From Nitrospirota bacterium (lineage in GTDB: Bacteria > Nitrospirota > Thermodesulfovibrionia > Thermodesulfovibrionales > UBA9159), in the NCBI GenBank assembly GCA_021790195.1, contig JAJYIF010000012.1:34502-98501 (forward strand): DNA of 64,000 bases. Reading direction: 5' to 3'. The translations under genes were made by a program, and so were the position numbers. Each line of letters opens with the position of its first letter. The stretch's first letter is position 1. The notes under the pieces were generated by a model. The model saw only the letters and a list, made by a program, of their open reading frames with translations. It had not been told where the DNA came from and ran no database searches. Shown here piece after piece: positions 7,983-19,889 of the stretch.

Positions 7983-9449
7983 TTATGATCCCTTTACCGT
8001 AATATAAAATCTTCTCCCTCCCCTGTTGACGAAGAGGAGGGACGTATCACCCGGCTTTACTGCCGCAGAAATCTTATTGAAATCTGAGGTCCCGGCGACC
8101 TTCTTCCTGTCTATTTCCTGAATGACGTCGCCTTTCTTCAGACCCGAATCATCCGCGGAGCTTCCCGGCTCAACCTTGACCACCACGGCCCCCTTTTCGC
8201 CCGCGCCGAGACCGAGCTGCCTGGAGACCTCCTTCGTCAGGTCCATGACAGTAATATCCGACAGGGAGTTTCTCTGAATGTCTTCCGGCGAAGGCTCGGA
8301 CGGGACCCCTGCCGCCTCCCTTGGAAGTTCGGCGATAACCGCTGTGATCTCGCGTTCTTTTCCATTTCTGAGGATCTTCAGCCTGGCTTGAGATCCCACC
8401 TTGCTCTGGGCTACCATGTTCCGCAGGCTCCCAACACTCTTTATGTCTTTATCATTAAACTCGATAATCACGTCCCCCCTCGCGATGCCCGCTTTTTCAG
8501 CCGGACTGCCCTTTGCTATATCACCCACAAGGGCGCCCTTTGAATCCTTGAGCCCGAATTTCTGAGAAAGCTCAGGGGTCATATCCTGGATGGTCACTCC
8601 GAGCCAGCCCCTGACGATCTTGCCTTGCTTGAGCAGTTGATCCATCACGAGTCTCGCCATATTGCTGGGTACGGCAAAACCGATGCCCTGATACCCGCCG
8701 CTCCGGGAAAAGATGGCCGTGTTAATGCCGATCAATTCGCCTTTTGTGTTGACGAGAGGTCCTCCGGAATTACCCGGGTTGATGGCCGCATCGGTCTGGA
8801 TAAAATCTTCATAGTCTGCGATGCCCACGTTTGCCCTGCCCACTGCGCTGATAATCCCCATGGTCACGGTATGGCTCAGACCAAAAGGATTGCCTATGGC
8901 GAGAACGAACTCCCCGACCTGCAGGGCATCCGAATCCCCCCACGGGACCGTCGGAAGGTCGTCAGTCGAAATCTTTATAACTGCTATGTCGGTCTTTGGA
9001 TCGGCGCCGACGACTTTGCCCCGGAAACTCCTCTTGTCGAGCAGCGTGACCCTTATGTCTTCGGACTGCTCAACCACATGGTTGTTCGTGATAATGTAGC
9101 CGTCTTTGGACACGATTACGCCCGATCCGAGGCTTTGCTCCTTCCATTTCTTGGGCATGCCGAAGTCATGGAAGGGCTTAAACAAATCGGAAAAAGGGTC
9201 CTCCGAAAAGGGGGCCGTTTCTCTCCTGACAATCTTCGTAGTCGATATGTTCACAACTGCCGGCGAGACCGCGCTCGCTATCTCGGTAAAGGCCTTGCCG
9301 GTCTCCAATAATTTGCCCGGCACTCTCGGGGCAAAAGGGTAGCGCATCGAAGGAGGATAGACGATCTTGCCGATCATGTAATAGGAAATCCCGCCGAGAA
9401 GGAAGCCTATAAGGAGTATCGCTATTCCAAAAAAAACCTTTTTCTTCAT
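7983..9449 (-). CDS. Periplasmic serine endopeptidase, DegP/HtrA (Do) family
   Basis: A 488-residue S1C protease for periplasmic protein quality control. An N-terminal signal or anchor segment (residues 5-28) is followed by a trypsin-like domain with catalytic H124 (NNHVV), D154 (KTDIAVI) and S228 (GNSGGP). Two PDZ domains follow, at about 275-365 and 400-485. The length and two-PDZ layout fit DegP/DegQ. An upstream TATAAT (reverse strand, 9455-9460) lies only about six bases before the ATG and no ribosome-binding site is visible, so the message may be leaderless. Confidence 0.95.
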   Translation of the reverse strand: MKKKVFFGIAILLIGFLLGGISYYMIGKIVYPPSMRYPFAPRVPGKLLETGKAFTEIASAVSPAVVNISTTKIVRRETAPFSEDPFSDLFKPFHDFGMPKKWKEQSLGSGVIVSKDGYIITNNHVVEQSEDIRVTLLDKRSFRGKVVGADPKTDIAVIKISTDDLPTVPWGDSDALQVGEFVLAIGNPFGLSHTVTMGIISAVGRANVGIADYEDFIQTDAAINPGNSGGPLVNTKGELIGINTAIFSRSGGYQGIGFAVPSNMARLVMDQLLKQGKIVRGWLGVTIQDMTPELSQKFGLKDSKGALVGDIAKGSPAEKAGIARGDVIIEFNDKDIKSVGSLRNMVAQSKVGSQARLKILRNGKEREITAVIAELPREAAGVPSEPSPEDIQRNSLSDITVMDLTKEVSRQLGLGAGEKGAVVVKVEPGSSADDSGLKKGDVIQEIDRKKVAGTSDFNKISAAVKPGDTSLLFVNRGGRRFYITVKGS

Positions 9450-9491
9450 CTATTAATTATACTAATCAATACATAAGGTTGTAAAGCAAAC

Positions 9492-9520
9492 TTGACCAAT
9501 GAATATTTATCGGATATGAT
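9492..9520 (+). promoter_or_regulatory. Sigma-70-type promoter for the aminotransferase-serA operon
   Basis: TTGACC at 9492-9497, a 17-bp spacer, then TATGAT at 9515-9520, 83 bp upstream of the aminotransferase ATG. It shares the intergenic space with a divergent htrA promoter. Confidence 0.6.
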
Positions 9521-9602
9521 AGAAGGTCTCAAAGCGCGAGGCAAAGAACAACTGTTACGCAGATCTCGTGAGCTCCGCTTCATTATCTAAGAGGAGGTTT
9601 TC

Positions 9603-10742
9603 ATGTTAAAACGCTACCTGCTGGCTCCTGGCCCGACACCAGTGCCTTCCGAGGCCCTGCTTGCCATGGCCATGCCTATAATACATCATAGGTCGCCCGA
9701 CTTTCTTCCCGTCCTCGATGCCGCGAAGAAGGGCCTCCAGTGGCTATGTCAGACTAAGAGCGACGTGCTTATTCTCTGCTCCTCCGGCACGGGCGGAATG
9801 GTGGGGTCGGTCAACAACTTTTTCAGTCCGGGAGACAAGGCCCTTGTCATAAACGCCGGGAACTTCGGCGAGAGATGGACGAAAATCTGCAACGCTTACG
9901 GACTCGAAGTCAGCGAGCTGAAGCTCGATTGGGGAAGCGCTGTGAGACCGGAAGACGTGGAGAAGGCCCTCAGGAAAGACCCAAACATAAAAGGGGTTTT
10001 TGTCCAGGCATCTGAGACTTCGACCGGTGTTTATCATGACATACAGGCGATCGCTTCAATAGTGAAGAAGGCTGACAACACTATCCTGCTTGTCGATGCC
10101 ATCTCGGCCCTGGTCGCTCATGACCTGAGGATGGATGAGTGGGGCATAGACGTACTGATAGGAGGCTCCCAAAAAGGTCTGATGCTTCCTCCGGGACTGG
10201 CGTTTGTGGGGATAAGCGACAAGGCCTGGAAGTTTGCGGATACGGCCAAATGTCCGAGGTTTTATTTCAACTTTAAGAAAGAACGGGAAACCCTTGCGAA
10301 GAACCAGACGAACTTTACTTCTCCCGTAACGCTTATTATCGGTCTTAACGAATGTCTCAAACTTCTTCAAAAAGAAGGGCTGGACAACGCCTTTGCGCGC
10401 CACGCAAGGCTTGCCGGAGCGACAAGGGAGGCCGTGAAGGCAATAGGACTTGAGTTGTTTTCACGGGAATCCCACAGCAATGCGGTAACAGCGATCAAAT
10501 CTCCCGAGGGCCTGGACGGCCAGGAGATATATAAGAACCTCAGGGTCAAATATGGGATAACCGCTGCAGGAGGACAGGGACAGGCGAGGGGCAAGATATT
10601 CAGGATCGCACATCTGGGTTATGCCGATACATTCGATATCATAACAGCGATTGCCGGCGTGGAGATGGTCCTCAAGTCCATGAATCATCCCGTCAAGCTC
10701 GGGACCGGGGTCGCAGTCGCCCAGGAACTACTGATGAAATGA
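9603..10742 (+). CDS. Class V aminotransferase (alanine-glyoxylate / serine-pyruvate type)
   Basis: A 379-residue PLP enzyme of the AGXT/SPT branch. The N-terminus LLAPGPTPVP is typical, the phosphate-binding loop is SSGTGGM (60-66), and the Schiff-base lysine is K191 in GGSQKGLMLPPG. C-terminal substrate-carboxylate residues lie around KIFRIAHLG. Members move amino groups between serine, alanine and glyoxylate or hydroxypyruvate. Being 88 bp upstream of serA, it may act as the phosphoserine-forming or serine-linked transaminase here. A strong aagaggagg site precedes the ATG. Confidence 0.88.
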   Translation: MLKRYLLAPGPTPVPSEALLAMAMPIIHHRSPDFLPVLDAAKKGLQWLCQTKSDVLILCSSGTGGMVGSVNNFFSPGDKALVINAGNFGERWTKICNAYGLEVSELKLDWGSAVRPEDVEKALRKDPNIKGVFVQASETSTGVYHDIQAIASIVKKADNTILLVDAISALVAHDLRMDEWGIDVLIGGSQKGLMLPPGLAFVGISDKAWKFADTAKCPRFYFNFKKERETLAKNQTNFTSPVTLIIGLNECLKLLQKEGLDNAFARHARLAGATREAVKAIGLELFSRESHSNAVTAIKSPEGLDGQEIYKNLRVKYGITAAGGQGQARGKIFRIAHLGYADTFDIITAIAGVEMVLKSMNHPVKLGTGVAVAQELLMK

Positions 10743-10830
10743 GACTGCGGGGCGGTTTGACCACGGAGCGCACAACTTCGTGACGCGCCACACGTAGTGC
10801 ATTACGGATTACGTAAAAATCGGAGGATTG

Positions 10831-13694
<2,864 letters not shown>

Positions 13695-14207
13695 GTGCGC
13701 AAGAGACAGTGCCATAGATTTACAAAGCGGCTCGAAGTGACCTTCACCTCCGAGGGCTCGAGGTTCAGGGGGATATCCAGCGACCTGTCCGCGGGCGGTC
13801 TTTTCATCAGGACCCAGCACGGTCTTACGCCCGGCAGTCTGGTGGACATCGACGTTTATCTTCCGGACGACAAGATAGGCCATCTCAAAGGCATCGTAAA
13901 AAGAACGATTAAGACCGCGCTCTCCGTGATTAAGAACGGGATGGGCGTTGAATTGATCGAGAGGGACCAAAACTATCTTGAATTCCTTAGGCAGTTCGAC
14001 TTGGAGTCTCAGGAGGCGAGCGTCGAAAACAGGGGTACTGCGACGGCAGCCCCGAACCGCGATCAGGCCGGCGCCGATGCCATGGAGACCATAATTATTG
14101 CCTGTCCGAAATGCAATGTCAAAAACAGGGTCTCGGTCCTGAAGCTTTCCCTTGGGGCGAAGTGTGGAAAGTGCGGCGCGGTATTAAAGATCACCGACAT
14201 AAGTTAG
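13695..14207 (+). CDS. PilZ domain protein with C-terminal zinc ribbon
   Basis: A 170-residue protein starting with GTG immediately after the purA stop. Residues 5-105 are a PilZ domain with both c-di-GMP contact motifs: R-F-T-K-R at 8-12 and DLSAGG near 31-36. A low-complexity linker follows, and the C-terminus is a small zinc ribbon (CPKCNVKNRV ... CGKCGAVL) of the type found at the N-terminus of thioredoxin 2. It is probably a cytoplasmic c-di-GMP effector; the target is unknown. Confidence 0.85.
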   Translation: MRKRQCHRFTKRLEVTFTSEGSRFRGISSDLSAGGLFIRTQHGLTPGSLVDIDVYLPDDKIGHLKGIVKRTIKTALSVIKNGMGVELIERDQNYLEFLRQFDLESQEASVENRGTATAAPNRDQAGADAMETIIIACPKCNVKNRVSVLKLSLGAKCGKCGAVLKITDIS

Positions 14208-14896
14208 TCTCTTCGCTTCTCTCATTGATTTATCCGTCGACATGTCCTGTGTGCAAAAGCGTATCCGATTCTTTTCACTATGCCCCTATCTGCGCCGGCT
14301 GCTGGAGAACCATAAAGAGATACACGGGCCCCTCGTGCAGGCTATGCGCGGCCCCCCTTGTGTCCGAATATTCGGGAGTGTGCGGGGAGTGTCTTAGTCA
14401 TCCGCCCCCTTTTTCGGTTGTCCTTAATTACGGTCTCTATTCAGGCGCCCTGTCGGAGGCGATACACCTGCTTAAATTCTCACGGCTGAAGAGAATAGCA
14501 AGGCCGCTCGGGAGACTATTGCAGGAGCTCCCGATCCCTCTTGCCGACGGCATCGTTCCGGTTCCTGTGACTGTCAGGACGTTGAGAGAGCGCGGCTTCA
14601 ACCAGACCGTTCTCTTATCAAAAATACTTTCGAAAGAGCTCAGGGTCCCGCTGAGGATGAACATGCTCTATAAGAAAAGGGAGACCCGCCCTCAGATCGG
14701 CCTCGGCGCAAAGGAAAGGACGAGGAATTTGAGGAACGCCTTTGAGGTCCGGGAGAAGGCCGGGGACCTGAGACTTATTCTCCTGGATGACGTTATGACT
14801 ACAGGGGCCACGGTGAGAGAGTGCTCGAAGGTCCTCAAGAAAGCCGGGGCAGAAGAAGTCGTGGTAGTCACCCTCGCGCGGTCGTCCCTGACTTAG
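14171..14896 (+). CDS. ComF family phosphoribosyltransferase-like protein
   Basis: About 241 residues. An N-terminal double zinc ribbon (CPVC, CAGC, CRLC, CGEC) is followed by a type-I phosphoribosyltransferase domain with the PRPP loop LILLDDVMTTGATV near the C-terminus. ComF family proteins support DNA uptake in competent bacteria; in other species the role is unclear. The start is uncertain: the frame overlaps the PilZ gene, with GTG at 14171 or 14162 the best candidates, so the stop-start overlap suggests coupling. Confidence 0.85.
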   Translation: MRRGIKDHRHKLVSSLLSLIYPSTCPVCKSVSDSFHYAPICAGCWRTIKRYTGPSCRLCAAPLVSEYSGVCGECLSHPPPFSVVLNYGLYSGALSEAIHLLKFSRLKRIARPLGRLLQELPIPLADGIVPVPVTVRTLRERGFNQTVLLSKILSKELRVPLRMNMLYKKRETRPQIGLGAKERTRNLRNAFEVREKAGDLRLILLDDVMTTGATVRECSKVLKKAGAEEVVVVTLARSSLT

Positions 14897-14929
14897 ACAG
14901 CATATCCGCCTATGTCTATACTATAGTTT

Positions 14930-16069
14930 ATGAGACTCTTCCTGCTCTTATTCTTTCTTGTCTATGGCTGGGTCAATCTTTATGTCTTCCTGAAGGCAAA
15001 GGCTGCACTCGTCTTCGGTACGGCAATCGCGCTTCCGCTTGCGCTCTTCATGCTCATAATGGTCCTCGCGCCTATTATAGTCCATTATTCGGAGCGGCTC
15101 GGCCGCGATCTTCTTTCGCGGATTATGGCCTATATCGCGTTCGCCTGGGGCGGCGTCCTCTTTCTCTTCTTCTCGGCCTCAATCGTCATCGATCTTTACA
15201 ATCTTCTTGTATATACAGCCCGCCTTGTCTTTCCGGCCCGTTTTTCTTCCCTTGCAGTTTCTGCGACAGCGGCCTTCTATGCGCCCCTCCTGCTTTCCCT
15301 GTTGATCTTTGTCTATGGATATTTCGAGGCCCGCAGCATCCGCACCGAGCGGCTGACCATAAGAAGCCGAAAGATCCCGGCGGCATTTTCTCCGCTGAGG
15401 ATAGTCCAGGTCTCGGATGTTCATCTGGGTCTGATTGTGAGAGAAGAAAGACTCAGGGGGATACTGAGAAGAGTTGAACTCGAGAAACCGGACATCCTGG
15501 TATCGACCGGCGACCTTATAGATGGTCAGGTCTGCAATTTGAACGGACTCGAAAACCTCTTAAAAGAGATCCGGCCAAAGTTCGGGAAATATGCGGTCAC
15601 GGGAAACCACGAATTCTATGCGGGCATCGACAACTCGGAATGCTTCGCGGAAAGAGCGGGCTTCAAGCTCCTGAGGGGGACCGCGGTCTCCGTAGCGGGC
15701 ATTGCGATGGCAGGAATAGATGATCCTGCCGGAAGTTTCTACGGCATAAAGACTGCCACCGAAATGGAACTGCTTTCGTCCCTGCCGAAGGACAAGTTCG
15801 TCCTCTTTCTGAAGCACAGGCCGCTTGTGGACAGGAAGTCGGACGGGCTATTCGACCTCCAGCTTTCCGGGCATATACATAAAGGACAGATATTCCCCTT
15901 CACCCTCCTGACATCTCTATACTATCCCATAACCTCCGGAAGGCTGGACCTGCCGAATAATTCTATCATGTATGTGAGCAGGGGCTCAGGGACCTGGGGC
16001 CCTCCCATCCGCTTTCTGGCGCCACCGGAGGTGACGCTAATCGAATTGGTTCACGACGAAGACGTTTAG
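14930..16069 (+). CDS. Membrane metallophosphoesterase (YkoQ/YaeI-like)
   Basis: A 379-residue protein with four to five N-terminal membrane helices (1-130) and a calcineurin-like phosphoesterase domain. The metal-binding motifs occur in family order: DVHLG (around 164), GDLIDG (187), GNHEF (221), a single His in KHRP, and GHIHKGQ (311). Relatives such as YaeI hydrolyse UDP-2,3-diacylglucosamine-like or other phosphoester substrates at the membrane; the substrate here is unknown. It follows comF after 33 bp and probably ends the operon. Confidence 0.88.
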   Translation: MRLFLLLFFLVYGWVNLYVFLKAKAALVFGTAIALPLALFMLIMVLAPIIVHYSERLGRDLLSRIMAYIAFAWGGVLFLFFSASIVIDLYNLLVYTARLVFPARFSSLAVSATAAFYAPLLLSLLIFVYGYFEARSIRTERLTIRSRKIPAAFSPLRIVQVSDVHLGLIVREERLRGILRRVELEKPDILVSTGDLIDGQVCNLNGLENLLKEIRPKFGKYAVTGNHEFYAGIDNSECFAERAGFKLLRGTAVSVAGIAMAGIDDPAGSFYGIKTATEMELLSSLPKDKFVLFLKHRPLVDRKSDGLFDLQLSGHIHKGQIFPFTLLTSLYYPITSGRLDLPNNSIMYVSRGSGTWGPPIRFLAPPEVTLIELVHDEDV

Positions 16070-16072
16070 CCC

Positions 16073-16273
16073 ACATTATTCACAAAATATGGGCAGGTGC
16101 GGCCCAAAACTTTTTTGTTTCGACACCTTAATGTAGATTTCTAATAAGCACTTTGCCCCATCTTGCCACAGTCGGTTTTCATTAATCACGGCTTCCCGAT
16201 TATGATATCCCGTCGATTTCAAAAAAGTTTTGAGTCGTGTCTGCCCGTCATGCAACAAAGCTCATGAATAATC
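16073..16273. mobile_element. MITE-like element with terminal inverted repeats
   Basis: A roughly 200-bp non-coding block bounded by attattcac (about 16075-16083) and catgaataat (16263-16272). Inside these ends are 27-bp inverted arms at 16091-16117 and 16220-16246, identical in 19 of 27 positions (gggcag plus caaaacttttttg). No transposase is encoded. The arrangement fits a non-autonomous element mobilised by an IS in trans; the parent family is not identified. Confidence 0.6.
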
Positions 16274-16305
16274 CGGTTTAGTCCGCTATTTGCCGGGAGA
16301 CGGTA

Positions 16306-16334
16306 TTGACCCTGCGCGTTTTGGGTCATATAAT
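16306..16334 (+). promoter_or_regulatory. Strong promoter with overlapping 6-bp dyad
   Basis: TTGACC at 16306-16311, a 17-bp spacer and a perfect TATAAT at 16329-16334. A perfect dyad TGACCC-(10)-GGGTCA (16307-16328) fills the spacer, the placement used by metal-sensing regulators. Transcription would start near 16341, just before the GAGGAGG of the metal-binding protein gene. Confidence 0.7.
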
Positions 16335-16353
16335 GTTTTTTGAGGAGGTAACC

Positions 16354-16569
16354 ATGAAGAAAGTATCCTTACATGTGCAGAAGGAATTCTGTGAAGAATG
16401 TTCGCTGGCGCTCAGAAGGTTTATCGGGAAGATGGACGGCGTCGATTCCATAGATGTCGAAAGCGGGAAGATCGTCATAAACTTCGACGACTCAAAAATC
16501 ATGGAAGAAGATATAGTGAAAATCTCGAGGGAGAGCATCGAGAAACTGGGTTACAAGATAGGTGAATGA
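16354..16569 (+). CDS. Heavy-metal-associated (HMA) domain protein
   Basis: A 71-residue ferredoxin-like HMA domain with the metal-binding pair C13-E-E-C16 in KEFCEECSLALRRFIGKMDGV and the family strand VDSIDVESGKIVINFDD. CxxC HMA proteins bind Cu(I) or similar thiophilic ions and pass them to transporters. The acidic EE between the cysteines differs from the usual MXCXXC of copper chaperones. A GAGGAGG site at 16342-16349 fixes the start at ATG 16354. No transporter is adjacent. Confidence 0.85.
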   Translation: MKKVSLHVQKEFCEECSLALRRFIGKMDGVDSIDVESGKIVINFDDSKIMEEDIVKISRESIEKLGYKIGE

Positions 16570-16606
16570 ACCCTGGGTCACGGGTGCTGAGTTTAGTCGC
16601 CGGGGA

Positions 16607-16843
16607 CTAAAGCACGATGAACCATTCCAAAGCCGTCTCATCATAGAAGATCTTATGGACAAACCCGTCGCTCCCTCTGACCTTGAAGAATCTCTTCCTC
16701 GACCCCGCCTCAGACCCTTCCCCGATCCACATATCGAGGATCTGAGCAACCTCTATCCGTTCGCTACGCAGCACAAAGGACCTCGGAAGTTCCTCGCTGC
16801 GGGAGCCGCAATAGGCGGTCACTATGATCTTTTCTTCAGGCAT
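16607..16843 (-). CDS. Small conserved hypothetical protein
   Basis: A 78-residue protein starting with MPEEKIIVTAY and containing RSFVLRSERIEVAQILDMWIGEG and FFKVRGSDGFVHKIFYDETALEWFIVL. It reads as a small all-beta protein that I recall as a common uncharacterised bacterial type, but I assign no function. An in-frame upstream start (16918) would overlap the 3' end of the radical SAM gene; ATG 16843 avoids this. It probably shares that gene's message. Confidence 0.6.
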   Translation of the reverse strand: MPEEKIIVTAYCGSRSEELPRSFVLRSERIEVAQILDMWIGEGSEAGSRKRFFKVRGSDGFVHKIFYDETALEWFIVL

Positions 16844-16865
16844 ACGGAAACAGGACGAGCCGATA

Positions 16866-17789
16866 TCAATGCCTGCAGGTGAGGCATTTCGAGCCCTGAA
16901 CAGCGTCTCTTTCGACAAACCTGTCGTTTATGTCCTTGATGATCTCCTGTCTCGTCTTTCCCCACTGCGGAGCGACAAGGATATTGTCCGGCGACAAAGC
17001 GAAAAGTCTCTGCAAGACGATATGAGGAGAAAGCCTCTCGATAAAGTCCACCAGGAAATCAAGGTATTCGTTATACCCGAAGGTGGAAAAGGGGTTCAAG
17101 GCGTAAAGCTCCGCGAGGCGGGTATCTTTCACTATCTGGAGCTGATGGATCTTCAAGAAGCCTATGGGGAGGTTCGAGATCTCGTCCGCCATGGAAAGCA
17201 TTTCCTCCCTCGTCTCGGTAGGGAGTCCGACTATGATATGGGAGCCGATGTGGATGCCCCGCTGCTTTGTCATATTTACCGCAGAGATAAATGTCCTGTA
17301 ATCATGCCCCCGTAGTATGAAGTCGAGCGATTTGTCATAGATCGATTGAAGCCCGTACTCTACAAGTATGAAATGCTCCCTGGCGAGTTCGCTGAGTAAA
17401 TCTATCTTCTCTCCATCCACGCAATCCGGTCTGGTCCCTATGGCAAGCCCGATCACGGACGGCACGGCGAGAGCCTCCCTGTAGAGGCGCTCCAGCTCCG
17501 AAACAGGCGCATAAGTGTTTGTGAAAGGCTGAAAGTACACGAGAAACTTCCCGGCCTTGTAACGCACGGAAAGGTATTTGATGCCGTTCTCTATCTGCTG
17601 AGAGATCGGCATCTCATTTCTGCACTCGGAGGGCCTGAAGCTGTCATTGTTGCAATATATGCAGCCCGTCACCCCAAGCGTACCGTCCCTGTTTGGGCAG
17701 GTAAAGCCCGCATCCACGTTCACTTTATACACTATCGTCCCGAATTTCTTCTTAAGATACGGTCCGAACGCGTTGTATCTGGCAAGCAT
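16866..17789 (-). CDS. TIGR01212-family radical SAM protein (YhcC-like)
   Basis: A 307-residue radical SAM protein. The family N-terminus YNAFGPYLKKKFG leads to the 4Fe-4S motif in CPNRDGTLGVTGCIYCNN, where the three cysteines are spaced as in YhcC/TIGR01212 rather than the usual CX3CX2C. VEYGLQSIYDKSLDFILRGHDY and the late GLPTETREEM segment match the Elp3-like branch. The substrate is unknown. The C-terminus has an extra CLTCRH pair. A weak aaaggga site precedes the ATG. Confidence 0.92.
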   Translation of the reverse strand: MLARYNAFGPYLKKKFGTIVYKVNVDAGFTCPNRDGTLGVTGCIYCNNDSFRPSECRNEMPISQQIENGIKYLSVRYKAGKFLVYFQPFTNTYAPVSELERLYREALAVPSVIGLAIGTRPDCVDGEKIDLLSELAREHFILVEYGLQSIYDKSLDFILRGHDYRTFISAVNMTKQRGIHIGSHIIVGLPTETREEMLSMADEISNLPIGFLKIHQLQIVKDTRLAELYALNPFSTFGYNEYLDFLVDFIERLSPHIVLQRLFALSPDNILVAPQWGKTRQEIIKDINDRFVERDAVQGSKCLTCRH

Positions 17790-18001
17790 ACTTAATTATT
17801 TCCCTTTGCCGCATATGATGTCAATCGGGATTCGTCCGCCGGGAAGGACGGAGGCATCCGGCTTCCCTTAAGTCGTGCATCTGCGGTACAATAGCTCCGT
17901 CGTAAGCATGGACATAAATTAGCGGAGTGTATCGGACACGCTCGGACGGTCATTGCGTATTTCTAATTATTTTGTACAAGTCTGAATCGACATGTTTTTT
18001 C

Positions 18002-19447
18002 ATGAAGAAAGGAGCTTTCAGCCTGTTCTCAAACAAAGGATATCGCCTGACCCTTGCTTCTGAAATGACTTCATATCAGGAGAAGTGGCTCTTATTCTTT
18101 ATTTTCTCCCTTTTTGTAATAACGACAAGAAATGTTTATACCGGAGACACCGGGGATTACTTTAAGGTACTTTATCCGCTGGTCACTGAGGATTTTGAAA
18201 CCATCAGAAATAACTCATTCGCAGGATTGCATTACTTCCACTTCAGAGATTCATTTTTGTCAATAAAGGAAGCTTTTCGGAATTATCCTAACAGTTATAC
18301 ACTCATAACATATCTGACAGCAAAGATAGTAAGACTATTCAGCAATGTATTTGATGTGCGTTTGGTTGCGATAGGTTGGAAAGCCGTCTTTTTTGTCAGT
18401 GTAGTTTCGCTGTACAAGAGAATCACGGGCTCGCAGCGGCTCTCATTGTTAAGCGCATTTATCTTCCTGTTTGCTTTCGTACTTCTCGTTTCTTCTTCAA
18501 ATATCGCATTCCTGACTTCCTTTTATCCTGAACAGATCGCTCTTATAGCGGTCATCTGGATTATTAATTATTTTGTGGACTCTAGAGAAAACAAGGCGGC
18601 TGGGTACGGACTGCTTCTTTCATGTTTGATTCTCTCTACTGCAAAAGTCCAGTATTTCTATATCCCCGGCTTAATAATGGCGCTGGTTCTTTTCAGACGC
18701 GAAATACGGCCTTTCTCTAAAACCAGCTTAATATTGTCTCTTTGCTTCATACAGCTTGTGGCGATTGCTTGTATGGCAGCCTCACCATCGACCGGATTAA
18801 ATGAATACGATGCCACTTATTTCGGGAGTTACCTTTGGCTCAAGAACCATGGCAGGAATTTGAATGGCATACCGAATAAGGATTGCATCGGGGTTGATGC
18901 ATGGGGGAACCGTTTTGACATGAATGAGGGTGCTATCCTTACTTCGAATACTAACTGCTATGAAATTAATAAGCATGTGTCTTTCCGGGATTCACTCTCA
19001 GTGATTAAGAGAAATCCCGATCTAATTTACAGACTGATTACTGATAAGGCTATTTATGAGCTGATGGATTATGACTATTTCCACGTATACAAAACCACGA
19101 GAATTCTGAGAGACGCGGAGCAGCGACAGAGTTTCTATTCCAAACTCACATATCTTAAGGATTTTGCTTTCAGAAGAATTAGACTGCCGATGATGTTTTT
19201 CTTATTATTGATGGGTGGGATACTTTTAAGAGTCGACAGAAAATGGTCACTGGTTCTGTTGGCACTTGCAGGGATATCGGTGTCTCAGTTCTATGTATCA
19301 TTTATGGGCGAGGGCTACCGCGACTTCGGCAAACATGTCTTTCTCTTAAATTATTCTTTCGATTTGTTCCTTTTTTGTTTTGTTGCCCTTATTGGCAGAA
19401 AAGGCATATCATATTTGTCTTTCCGGCCCGATTCTTATCAACAATAG
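18002..19447 (+). CDS. Polytopic membrane protein, unknown (glycosyltransferase- or polymerase-like topology)
   Basis: A 481-residue protein with about ten hydrophobic segments and a long extracytoplasmic region around residues 255-370 (NHGRNLNGIPNKDCIGVDAWGN...). The first loop NVYTGDTGDYFKV carries an acidic pair, as GT-C glycosyltransferases and Wzy-like proteins often do, but no diagnostic motif is clear. The gene is visibly AT-richer than its neighbours, with more TTA, ATT and AAT codons, so horizontal transfer is likely. ATG 18002 follows a longer in-frame extension with no better start. Confidence 0.65.
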   Translation: MKKGAFSLFSNKGYRLTLASEMTSYQEKWLLFFIFSLFVITTRNVYTGDTGDYFKVLYPLVTEDFETIRNNSFAGLHYFHFRDSFLSIKEAFRNYPNSYTLITYLTAKIVRLFSNVFDVRLVAIGWKAVFFVSVVSLYKRITGSQRLSLLSAFIFLFAFVLLVSSSNIAFLTSFYPEQIALIAVIWIINYFVDSRENKAAGYGLLLSCLILSTAKVQYFYIPGLIMALVLFRREIRPFSKTSLILSLCFIQLVAIACMAASPSTGLNEYDATYFGSYLWLKNHGRNLNGIPNKDCIGVDAWGNRFDMNEGAILTSNTNCYEINKHVSFRDSLSVIKRNPDLIYRLITDKAIYELMDYDYFHVYKTTRILRDAEQRQSFYSKLTYLKDFAFRRIRLPMMFFLLLMGGILLRVDRKWSLVLLALAGISVSQFYVSFMGEGYRDFGKHVFLLNYSFDLFLFCFVALIGRKGISYLSFRPDSYQQ

Positions 19448-19799
19448 GTATCTGACAATGGGCTGGTAACAGATTTGGCAGATGAGAGTCACCCCTGGCG
19501 ACGTTATTTGTAGATTGGCGTTGAAGACTGACCCACCATCGGCGTCTAATTCTAACCATTGACACCATCACATTGTAACTCCATTTTTGCAAGGTTCAAA
19601 TGAGAGAGAGACTTCAAGTGCCCTTGAACGGCCGAATCACGCAATACGCAGACGGAGCATCGCTGATAAAGCGATTGACCTTGCGCTCTTAACCGATTTA
19701 CGAGGACGACGAGCTTTACTATAAATTCGATTTCGAGGATACTGCTTTCCGCAGATTACCCAGAAGATCGACAAAAGCTTTCTCATTATTCAGAAAATT

Positions 19800-19840
19800 A
19801 GGGACTTCCGGCAGAAAATGATTTTCTGCCGGAAGTCCCT
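19800..19840. terminator. Bidirectional hairpin between convergent genes
   Basis: A perfect 19-bp inverted repeat (19800-19818 with 19822-19840, loop tga) between two convergent genes. A short T-rich tract follows on the reverse strand only. The rest of 19448-19889 holds no convincing gene, though 19699-19819 has a frame with a protein-like acidic stretch (YEDDELYYKFDFED) that may be a decayed fragment. Confidence 0.55.
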
Positions 19841-19889
19841 CTGTGGCATATTTCTATCGTTTATCCCCCACATTAAGAAAAACGTCAAG

